DNA of 64,000 nt from Osmia lignaria lignaria (Eukaryota; Arthropoda; Insecta; Hymenoptera; Megachilidae). The translations under genes were made by a program, and so were the position numbers. Numbering within the stretch: the stretch's first letter is position 1; every line of letters starts with the position of its first letter. The stretch is from the NCBI RefSeq assembly GCF_051020975.1, contig NC_135038.1, forward strand, positions 6,818,001 to 6,882,000. The letters run 5' to 3'. Under the pieces are notes generated by a model. It was not told the DNA's origin. It did not search any database and was given only the letters and a program-made list of their open reading frames with translations. Positions 39,764 through 49,987 of this stretch are shown piece by piece.

Positions 39764-39802
39764 ACCTTCCTTCCTTCCTTCCTACCTTCCTTCCTTCCTA
39801 CC
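39764..39802 (+). repeat. CCTT tetranucleotide microsatellite
   Basis: About nine CCTT/TTCC units, interrupted twice by CCTACC. A simple-sequence repeat likely to vary in length. Confidence 0.9.
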
Positions 39803-42800
39803 ACCCTCCTTTGTCTTCATTTTCTTTTGATTTCGCCAGAATGTTATCTAATAAAGCATCCAAAAGCACCAACGTAAATGCGTTCGTACGCTTAATATGC
39901 ACTTTAATTCCCGTTCGTTCAGACGTCGGACGTAAACTAATTTGCGGAAGCTGGAAACCTCTTTAACGGGCCAACGCATCGCTCTTCCTTAAGTCAACTT
40001 TAATTTCGAGACTCCATACAATTTGCCAGACACGCTAGTATCTTTTAGATACGACTCTGCTTGCTTGTCCGCGATGTACATTTATCATCCACGCGACTTC
40101 TGTTTTTCTTGTTACGGTCATTATCGTGCAACTGGCAATGAATATGGATAAACAATTTCAGCGGGGAGGTTTAATTATAGATAGGCAAATTTCGAGCTGG
40201 AATTGTTAGAGATTATTTAAACGATTGATTAAATTAACGAGCGATACGATTACCCTGTTAATTATAGAATATTCTTCTTTGGACGGTTAAGAATGTAGGC
40301 TGTATATTTTAAGAGCGCGTTACTGTTGACGATGAAAGTAACTTTACTTGAGAATAGACTCTTCGTTTGATGAATAATATAACGACGAACGTTTTTCTTA
40401 GCGAGGAAATCTTGGAAACAAGTAGCCATTTCGGGCAATTGATGGTAGCCAGTATCATCGATACGAAATCCCAGTTTCTATTTTCTTTCTATGAATTTCT
40501 ATTGGGCTGTTATATAAATAAGTCCGCTGTTAAGTTTATTCGACGAGAAAGGAGGACGAAATGTCGACTCCTTTTTTGGAACTCTTTGAAAAGAAAGTTC
40601 TATTTTTCTATACTCCTTGAATTGAAAATATTTTTTCTAATTTACAATATAAACATTACACTTTTACGATTAATAATAACAAAAATTGCTTTTCTAATAA
40701 CTTTATTTTTCCAATAATATAATTATAGGTTGCTTTGAAATTAATTGTTTCAATAAGAAATAAGATTTTTCTTTAGAAAACAACAATGAAGAAGTATAAA
40801 ACATGACACGGCAATTAATTAGTTCTTTGTTTTTCAGTGGAAAGAACATACGAAAATCATTTGAACAGCTTGAAAGATCGTGCAATAAAACAGTAATTGC
40901 ATATCTTGCTAGCTAAATTGCTACTTCCAGGAAAAGGTAGGTCGCATTAATATCGATCGGTTCTCTTGACAGGAATGTCACATCAATATCAATTAATCCT
41001 GCGAGTAATAAAGGATTGCGTGCCACGAGAAAAGGGAGCTGGTTCTTCTATCCTATCGATACATCTCACGTTTTCCTGCTCAGTTAACCCCATACCGCGA
41101 TCATCAAGTCATATCATCATTCCGATAATCAATGATGCGTTCCGTGGAAATTGCCAATAATTGGAAGATTAATAATCGATAATACCTTCAGTAATAGAAG
41201 TAGCTCAAAATACAGAAAACGATAACAATTGACCTGTGTTCATTTTTTATTTTATAAATTAAAATAATGTCAAAGTAGAAATTTAATTTGCAAAACATAA
41301 AAACGGTAATTAATTGTTGAATTCTGTTATCTATAATATTGTAATAAACATTTACACAAATATTTCATGAAGCCACTACCAATTTAGTATTCTAATAACG
41401 AATTTCCATAGAATTTCGTACAGTGGCATTAATATTTCAATGCACTACACATTCATTATAATCTTCATTGTGTAACAATAATAATGTTTAGTATTCTAAC
41501 AATCAAGTCGAATTGAACAATGAATTTTCACGTGTATTCTTAATTAGATTTCAAATACATTTACAATTTAAAGATCATATTACAAATATTGAAATGATTT
41601 TGGAAATTATTCATGTTGTAAATAATTTTAGGTATCATATTACTGAATATGATGCAGTAATAATAAAACTAATAATTAAATTTTCAAACGTTGTACACTG
41701 TCGTTGCAAACATTTAAACGAACACCCACGAGAAAGATTAATTACTAAACTATTATTGATGAAAATTTTAGAAGAAACATAGTTAAAAGAAAAGAGAATT
41801 TGTATTCTTTATACATGTCTAAAGTATTACAGTGTTTAATCATAATTACAGGGAAATTTCAAAGACTTCGACTGAAAGGAACGTTACATATCAAACAAAA
41901 TATGAATTTAAGCTACACGTCGAAAAGATACTTTAAAGCGAAGGAGAAAAAAGAAGCTAACCGGGAAAATCGTTCTACGTGAAAGAAGAAACGGTCGAAA
42001 CACGGAAATCTGTTCGGCGGAGTCGACGAGCTCGACGAAAAGAGCCTTACAAACGCAGAGATTTTTATACAAACGATAGCTGCTCGGCTCGAAAACTTTT
42101 TCATTCGACAAATGGCGCGAATCAAACCGTTGCCGCATACTAAATTTACTTCTCTTTCAGATAAGTGCAGCTATTTAATTAGCCGACTGAATACGAGACT
42201 GAGATGTATTAAAGATATTTCGACGTATAGACATTCGGGTCTTTAAGGATACATATCCAAGAATATAGATCACGTGCCTCTTAAATTTTATTTAAATTGA
42301 TATTTTCTCAAGAAAACTTCTCAATGCGGAATACGTATAAAAACCAAGCAATTGAATTTGCATTTCAGACTACGACCTGACCAGAGATAAAAATTTATTT
42401 TGAGATTATTATCTGAGAAAAATCTTAAATTACAAGATAAAATTTAATAAAATCTAATCCACCCACACCTTGAATAGCGGTAACTAAAAGATGGCACAAA
42501 ATTTTGTTGTATAAACAAAATATTTTCGAATGAAAAAAACGAAGGATTAGGAGGAACGAGATGTTTTGAAAGTTTCATGGATTTTAGTATCGCAATTATA
42601 TCGAGGCAGGAGCAGAGTCGGAGATTGAGTTGAGGCTCATAACTCTTGCTGGTCGTAACGTTCAACTGCAGACTGCTCAGTCCTGCATTTCATAGGCCGC
42701 CAGATGTTACGTACCTACATATCAGCAGGTACCACTTCACGTGCGCATACGTATTCATTACTAAATTACGCCCACAACATGGTTGTACGGTACAGAAACG

Positions 42801-44137
42801 CGTTGCAACCGCGAATCGCCGATAGCACAAAACAATGTTGTCCTTTCCGCGTGTTTATTTAACCAAATCGAATCGGTATTTACGAATGAAATGCTCGATA
42901 AAAGGTTTCAGACCGCTTATTCTGATACACTGGTATGCAGTGTAATTTCTACGTGCAAAATAAAATTTGTTTAAAAATTAATTAATTTATTTTTATTCCA
43001 TCCTAGTAATCAAATTAAATCGCTTAAGGATTAATTAGGAATATCATTACTCTGTTCGTAGTCTAATTAATTATCTATTCCACTTAAGTTATAATTACTG
43101 TACGTATGAAAAAATATTTTGTAAGTATCCCAAAATGAAAACCGAAATTTCGGTTTGCCTGTGTAGGAAGATGAGATAGAGAGGGAAGCAAAGGCGGAGT
43201 GAAAAGGAAACGAGAGAACTATGGAAGCTGTTGCGATGACACCTAATTAAATAGAGCATTATGCTCCAATATCGAACTGTCTAGCATTTCTATTCTGGTT
43301 CCTAGTTTAACCTAAAATGCCAGATAAGACGGCATGAAGTTAGAGGTAGAGAATTAGTAGGAGTTCCCTTGGGATCCCTGTGTGTTCGTGTGTACGTGTA
43401 ACATAACGATGTTCCCTACTTTGAATGTACTTCAATTACAACATTCCAACTTCCGGGATTCTACATTTCTACTTATTCAGGAAATGCTCCGTGAAATTAC
43501 AATTTCTGTATACACATAGAAGTGAAGTCTATGAACATATATATAATAACGAAACACGATGTACGGATCAGCTTAGCAATTGAAATTGTTTCAACCGGTT
43601 GCTAAACGTACTTATTAAAGCTTCAATTTCAGTCAACATTTAAAGATGCTTTAAAAAACATATGCCATTGAAAAGAATTTTAACAATTTACCTATCGAAA
43701 ACCTATAATAGGGTTTTCAATACCATGATTTCCAATTAGAATCAGTTGAAATAATGAAAGTTAATTGTGCCTCTTAATTTTCATCAGGACACTCCAGTTC
43801 CCAGCCAAATACTATCTGGGCAGAGATGAAATTTGATTTACCGAAGATTGTTGAAGGTAAGAGAAGAAGGTAAAATTCATTGGTGAACTGACCATAGACT
43901 CGGTGGAGAAATGGTTAAAGGCGAATAGAAACTCTTAGTATCCTATCGGAGGTTTCACCGGCCTCTCGAACATCAATATCGGACAAGATCAGAACTTAAG
44001 GCAATTGCGCACTGATACAACAAAGGGCATCGTCTAACGCGGTTATACCTCGTAAGCGAAATTCTATTGCTATATCCCATCTCGAGCGTCTATATTGGCC
44101 TTTCTCTGAGAACACAACTGTTCTCTCAACCCTCTCT

Positions 44138-44285
44138 TCTCGTCATGTTCCTTCGTTTCACCCGATCCATCTCTCTCTCTCTCTAGCTCTTCCTTTTACA
44201 CATACTCTCTTTCTTCCTCTAACTTATATTCACTCTCTTATCCTCATCCATTCCAAACTCTCTCTCCCTCTTTCTCTCTATCAAT
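44138..44285 (+). repeat. CT-rich low-complexity tract
   Basis: Pyrimidine-dominated + strand with an uninterrupted CT dinucleotide run near 44170-44186 and further TCTC blocks. No coding meaning. Confidence 0.75.
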
Positions 44286-45083
44286 ACCAACCTAATCTAC
44301 TTTACCAGCAAATAGTGTTCACGTTCCCCAGACAATGGTTTTCTCTTAGCTGGATACCACCCTTCCCCTCGTTCTACTTATTTAATACACCAACGACACT
44401 TCAACTTTCTTATATATATTATGAGTTAATTACAAAACACCAAGAATCGTCAGAAAAAACGAGCACGATGCGTTTTTGGGATGTTGACGCTCTAACGTGT
44501 TGCAAAAATTAAATTTTCTTATTTTGGTCTTAGATCCTTTAAATGGGATTTACCTATCCTCAGATGGCACAGGGTGATCTTAATTGAGGGAACGATTAAG
44601 TTTCGATCGTTCATACTCGAATAACGATGAAAGATTAATTGATAGTGAAGAAATGAAAGATCGAAAGGTGAAATTTTACCATTTAATGGTAGCATGATTT
44701 CCTCTTTCGAGAAACCACCGAGAAAATTGGAAGAGCTTCGCTCAATGCAGAGGCTACTTGATCGAACGACAATTCTCTACCTAATTGATTCCCAGGGATT
44801 CGGTGAAGGCGGCAATTTCGACGAGTGTTAGTAAAATTAACCCGCTAGGTGAGTCGAGCATTGATTATTACGAGGTCAAGTATCAAGCTTCCTTTGAAAG
44901 CCACATTATCCCAACGGTTTGACAATCAGCCCCGTCAGACAATGGTACCGTTTCATCGTTTTCCAACCTGTGTTCGTCCTCGCTTCCTGCTTCATTCACC
45001 GTATCCCTGCGAATTTTGTACTATCATCACATCTCATCTTCCTGTACCTAGCCTGATAATACAATTCCCTGTTCAATACTAGT

Positions 45084-45445
45084 GTATGCATTTTTATGCA
45101 CTTTTCTGCATTGGTGCAGTTGCAAAGTGCAACTGCATTCTTTTTTTAAATGAAATGATATTTCACCTAATTAAATGAAGCTTAATATCTTAAAGATATT
45201 TAAAGATAGAAAGAATTTAAATAGACAAAATTATATGGTATAATACGTTCCATATTTATGCACTTTTGTGCATTGGTGCAGCTGCAAAGTGCAACCACAT
45301 TCTTTTTTTTGAATGAAATTATATTTTATCTAATTAAATTAAGCTTTCTATTTTAAAAATGTTTAAAAATAAAAAAGATTTGAAGAAACAAAATTATATG
45401 CATTTTCGTGCATTAGTGCAACTGCATTCTTTTTTGAATGGAGCT
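45084..45445 (+). repeat. Diverged tandem repeat with palindromic TGCA-rich core, 2.5 copies
   Basis: Two copies of about 100 bp (about 45084-45190 and 45255-45365) and a shorter third (about 45399-45445). Each carries TATGCA(C)TTTT(C/G)TGCATTGGTGCA, then a T-run, then GAATGAAAT and AATTAAAT-AAGCTT. Copy 1 holds the perfect hairpin TGCAGTTGCA-AAG-TGCAACTGCA. A related sequence may lie at 18735-18790. Confidence 0.8.
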
Positions 45446-45953
45446 GTATAATCGCTTTGCATAAATCAATTCAACGGATTATTCTGCGTATAAAAATATA
45501 TAATATTTTTATATTTATTTTCCCCATAATTTTCACGTTTTATGTTGATAACTGGCTTAAATTCGAGTATTGAACATCGACAAATTCAAAAAAGAATTTT
45601 AGCGAATCGCGCATTATTTATAGCTGAATATTGTTCAAACAATTTTAAATAAACGCGCAGCATGGAAGACAGTTAAAAGGTTAAAAGGTTAAAATCGCTA
45701 TTCGAAATGAATATATTCGGTAATACATTCTCGCGTGTAATTGTGAAACAATTGTTTGACTGGACAGCTAACATGATCGTACTTACATACTGCAACAAAA
45801 ATAATTTATTTTTTCCGAACTACTGCAAATCGTGAAGAAATTTATAGACCTCCGAGGATATCTCAACATTCAAAATATAATTTGAAATGAAAATCAAGAA
45901 AAAGAATATTCAAAGTTGAATGCTTATCAAAAAACAATGAATTATTTTATAAT

Positions 45954-46882
45954 ATGCATGAAGCGCGTTTTGAGAAGTCAAATGTTCTACGTATGTGTAA
46001 TTAAAATAATTACATTTTAAACTGCAGTAATTTCATCGAAGTAAAAAATTAAAATCCTTGTTTTTAAGACGTTTTTCCTATCTCTGCGGACTACACCAAC
46101 GTTAATATAAAGTATTATTCATCAGGATATATAAAAATAAACAGAAAACGACGTTTGCAACCAAAATTCAACATAAAAAATGTCATAAAATCCAGTAAAA
46201 AGCCATTAACTGCAATTTTACAAAAACATCCTCGTGTAACAAGAGGTAAGTGGATAGAAATTAAAATTATTTTATCTTTGCTTACGAAGATTAATAGTAA
46301 ATAAAATATTTTATTCATAGAACATACTGATTTCGATAAATATCCCTACAAAATGACGTGTCCAAATTGTTTAAGTTATATCATCACCGACACGCGCATT
46401 CACAATACTCTTGTAACACATTCTGTAGCTGCTTGTTTATTTCCTGTTTGGTTAGTAAAGAAGAAAATCATTTTTCTAAGATCATGAAATATTTGACACT
46501 AAACTGAGTTATTAATTAATTTTTAACGAATTAAATGCCACAGTAAGAGCGATCTTTTTATTCTTCAATTTATACTTTCCACTTACTGTCTTATAAAATT
46601 AATATAATATTAATGCAATAAATAATTTTTTTTGTTTTAGTCATCCAATTATATTAAATTCATGATAGAGATCATCGATAGTCCTCGCGGCATTCGAAGT
46701 ATTGATATTTTAATAAAAATATTAAAATTTTATGTTGCAGTCTATGTATGCTACCATATTGCACTGATGAATTCAAAGATACAACACATTATTGCCCCAA
46801 CTGTAAAATTTACTTAGGAACAAAATTCGGAGCCGGAAGAAAATTATGCCGTTTCTTAAAATTAAATGAAATATTTGTTTGA
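45954..46882 (+). CDS. LITAF-domain (LPS-induced TNF-alpha factor-like) zinc-ribbon membrane protein, 4 exons, 161 aa
   Basis: Proposed exons are 45954-45990, 46069-46245, 46321-46450 and 46741-46882. All introns are GT-AG and the joins are frame-consistent (37+177+130+142 nt = 162 codons with stop). The C-terminal half is a LITAF domain. It has a first zinc knuckle C85-P-N-C88, a moderately hydrophobic membrane-inserting stretch (about residues 100-122, Cys-rich), then the family signature HYCPNC (131-136) followed by YLGT. In the family the two Cys pairs bind one zinc and the central helix lies in the cytosolic face of late endosome/lysosome or plasma membranes. The N-terminal region (residues 13-71) is basic and lacks the usual Pro-rich PPxY segment. 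Exons 3 and 4 are firm. Exon 2 is supported by an open frame and a good AG|GTAAGT donor. Exon 1 is short (12 codons) and chosen because its phase fits, so it is the least certain part. TXNL1 follows on the same strand. Confidence 0.82.
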
Positions 46883-47248
46883 TTAATGCTAACATTAAAC
46901 ATTGATCAAATATCGATTTGTACGAGTATTATTGACTCCCGCCTGTATTTATAAACAGTATTCACAAAAATCAAATCTAAACTAAAGAATTGAATTAAAA
47001 TCCACGTTAAAATCTCAATTAATGTATAATTGATTATTTGATTGTATTCAATTAAGATAAAACGTAATTATGAACATGATTATTTGCGTTTAAACTTCTC
47101 ATGTGCAATATAGTTAGACCAATTAAATTGTACAACGCAGTCGACACATAAATAATAATTTCTCAACAAATACATGTTAAATCAAACTGCAAATTATTGC
47201 AAATTGTTGTGAATAATGTTTTAAAAGTAAATATTATTTTTCACTCAC
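46883..47248. other. Intergenic spacer after the LITAF-type gene
   Basis: AT-rich spacer with no ORF resembling a protein. It should hold the 3' UTR of the LITAF-type gene. An ATTAAA variant polyadenylation hexamer occurs shortly after the stop codon, but no clear canonical AATAAA site was seen. Confidence 0.4.
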
Positions 47249-47442
47249 CGAATAGTTGCCACTTTTCATGTATTTGATAAAAAAATAACGTTGCTCCACT
47301 CCGTTATAGATGATCTCCATAATTGCCGCGTGAAACTGCAGCCCAATTTCCATGTAGATTCAACAGCAAACCGCATTTCTATTTTTGTCCAGTTGGCTTG
47401 CATACGAGCTGGTTTCATACTGCTGATTATCCAATCCGTATC
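47249..47442 (-). other. Possible exon of an unidentified antisense transcript upstream of TXNL1
   Basis: On the minus strand this 194-nt segment is bounded by a strong polypyrimidine acceptor (ATTTTTTCAG) and a strong donor (CG|GTGAGTG). All three frames contain a stop: one mid-segment, one near the start, and one only in the last codons. That longest frame reads about 57 residues, with DWIISSMKPARMQANW near its start, and I do not recognise it. It could be a terminal coding exon, a non-coding exon or chance. It lies between the LITAF-type gene and TXNL1, about 150 bp upstream of the TXNL1 start codon, so a divergent promoter-associated transcript is possible. Confidence 0.25.
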
Positions 47443-47595
47443 CTGAAAAAATATCAATGTAAGTTAGACATAAAGTTAAACGTATTTGAATACCGGGTTC
47501 TTTACATTGAAAGTGCCAGTCATTCAATATTTGGAGACACGTATTTTGCGCGTGTTTTATTTATTCATGTTGTATTAGATCAACAGAAAGAAACA

Positions 47596-49309
47596 ATGGG
47601 AGCAGTACGTGTGATTAACGACGATGGCCACTTTTATGGGGAAATAGCTAGTGCTGGTACAAAATTGGTTGTAGTAGATTTTACAGCAACATGGTAAGCT
47701 GTGTATGGTTATAGGGAGAGAGTTTAGAAATTCTACAATTATTGCACAATTAGATTACCTGTGCACCCTAATATAATTTCTAACTGCTAGTTTTATACTT
47801 TCTCTAATTGTTTCATCTCAATCACAATCAATGCTATGTAGAAATTTAATCATCTTATGAAATCCAATGAAATATAGTTTAATCTTCTTTGTGGTATTTC
47901 ATAGGTATTATACCTAGATTATGTATTTCAAAATTATTTGTACCTGGAGCAATAATAATGTAATCTGTATAACATTCATTGAGGATACATTGTTTACAAA
48001 TATGTTCCTTTGTTAATGTTATAATCTATAGGTGTGGTCTTTGCGATATAATTGCACCGGTGTTTGAGCAACTATCAGTGAAATATTCAAATGCAGTATT
48101 CCTTAAAGTTGATATAGACAAGTGTGTAGCGACTGCTGCTATGCAAGGAGTCAATGGAGTGCCTACATTTTTATTTTATCGCAACAAAAAAAAGTTGGGA
48201 CTGTATCATGAGTCCGACCCGGCTGGACTAGAATCAAAAATTCAACAGTTTTATGGCAATGGAGAGTCAGAGGATTCTGAGAGTCCAGTGTCTGGACATG
48301 TACGAAGTAGTGATAATGTTTTATTACCATATAATTGGAATGATATTTCTTGCTGCAGTTCTGTACTAACAAAAAGTACCAATAAGAAAGTTGTGGTAAC
48401 TTTGTTTCAGTGGATATTAATATTATCATAACACTTTCATTCAAACAAGTTTAATTAAATATACGATGTATATTGTATTTTTATATGGATTGCATGTGTT
48501 TATGATTTTATAGCTTTTTATATTGCTCAGAAACATGTTTCGATATATCATTAGTAACATACACATAATGTGTATGCATCAAAGTATGAAATATTTACAT
48601 TTCATCTAGATAATTTTATTCATATTTACACATAATTCCCTGGATGTTTGTACCCAACTTTATTGCGTATAAAGCTGTAAGCAAAGAGTACTTTCTGAAA
48701 ATATTTCAGAGGTTTCTAATTATACTTTTTACAGATGGATCTATCAACGTTTATTACCAAAACACAGTGCGAGTGTTTAAATGAGTCGGACGAGCACAAC
48801 TTTTTGCAATGTTTGAGCACCGACGAGGGATACCTGGAAAGCGATTGCGACGAACAGCTGATATTATGCATCGCGTTTTCACAAGTAGTCAAAGTACATT
48901 CTTTGAAGATCAAAGCTCCCGAAGACAAAGGACCAAAAACTATCAAATTGTATATCAATCAACCTAGAACGATTGACTTCGATATGGCGGATTCTAATAC
49001 AAGTGTTCAAGACTTAACGTAAGGATCAATTTCACTCCAACTTAAGCAATAGAGTTCAGCGAATTTTGTCTAATTTTGGTCATTGTATTTTACAGTTTAT
49101 CAGCGAAAGATATCGAAGAAGGTAACCCAATTCCTCTGCGCTATGTGAAATTTCAAAATGTGCAGAATCTACAGATCTTTGTAAAAGACAATCAAAGTGG
49201 TAGTGAGACGACAAGGATCGACCATTTAGCTGTAATTGGTTCACCAATTTCAACAACAAACATGGGAGAATTCAAGAAGGTGGTCAATAGAGAAGGAGAG
49301 AGTCATTAA
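47596..49309 (+). CDS. TXNL1: Thioredoxin-like protein 1 (thioredoxin + PITH domain), 4 exons, 287 aa
   Basis: Exons are 47596-47693, 48032-48299, 48735-49018 and 49096-49309; the joins keep frame (98+268+284+214 nt = 288 codons with stop). The human protein is 289 aa. Residues 1-105 are a thioredoxin fold: VVVDFTAT precedes the active site W33-C34-G35-L36-C37, and the cis-proline is in GVPTFLF (P77). Exon 3 opens with MDLSTF and starts the PITH domain, with the family signatures CECLNESDEHNF, LESDCDEQL, PLRYVKFQNV and the conserved C-terminal GESH. TXNL1 is a cytosolic/nuclear redox protein that associates with the 26S proteasome through its PITH domain. The start is fixed by similarity (MGAVRVINDD); the frame is also open upstream but that part does not resemble the family. 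Oddity: the active-site dipeptide is GL, not GP, and Asp follows the second Cys instead of a basic residue or Gln. The gene is tail-to-tail with MED16. Confidence 0.97.
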
Positions 49310-49358
49310 CATCCAATTGCTTATTGTATAATGAATTGTGAAAGAGTATCTTATGTCA

Positions 49359-49364
49359 AATAAA
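49359..49364 (+). terminator. Polyadenylation signal AATAAA of TXNL1
   Basis: A canonical AATAAA hexamer lies 50 nt after the TXNL1 stop codon and before the convergent end of MED16. Position and strand fit a cleavage/polyadenylation signal. No transcript data support it here. Confidence 0.55.
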
Positions 49365-49987
49365 CTTTCCATGGTCATTATATTTGACGGAAATGATACG
49401 AAAGTAAAAACTTTTTTATAATTCTTGTTTTTCGTTATGTATCCAGGATCTCTGTAATTACGAAACAATGTATTTAAACTGTACATATAAAACGTTTGAT
49501 TATTAATTGAAAGTTTCGTTGGTATTAAAAATTTATTAAATTTAAACGTGTACGTAATTTTGTAAGAAATACGGTACAATTTATAAAGTCCATTATCGAG
49601 ATCCTGTAAAATAAATCGTAGCAAATAGTGATTATGAATATTTCTTTTGTATGACACAATGTTCATTTGAACAATATAAAAAATATGCAAATAATTTATA
49701 CATATACGTTTGGTTGATAAAAAATCTTGCTAAATGCAAAAGTGAAAATAACGAACATTTACAATTGTTACACGCATAATAAATAAATGAATGATTAAAT
49801 TAACATTTGTATGATTCAATGAATCTCTTTGGATTACATATTATTTAATAAGGAGATAAAAAAAACCAATTTGATTGTACGTTAAATTTTAAAAAACCTT
49901 TAATGTTACTTGTTTCATAATGTACAAAATTGCAATTACAATTACTGTAACATAAAATTCATCAATACACTACTTCCAGTGAATGAG
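49365..49987. other. Intergenic spacer between the convergent TXNL1 and MED16 3' ends
   Basis: About 620 bp of AT-rich DNA with no ORF resembling a known protein. It should contain the 3' UTRs of both convergent genes. A 146-codon minus-strand open frame overlapping here has low-complexity content and no recognisable domain, so it is not called. Confidence 0.5.

Larger units (their letters stand above)
38469..45083. other. Non-coding DNA with simple repeats
   Basis: No gene recognised. Includes the CCTT tetranucleotide block at 39764-39802 and a CT-rich tract at about 44138-44285. The 42.4-44.1 kb part has mixed composition without a sustained, splice-consistent frame. Confidence 0.35.

Noticed and set aside
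45673..45696. GTTAAAAG repeated three times
   Set aside because: Too short and AT-rich to call more than simple sequence.
47323..47595. Upstream in-frame extension of TXNL1
   Set aside because: The family starts at MGAVRVIND-like sequence; upstream residues are not TXNL1-like and the region is 5' UTR/promoter.
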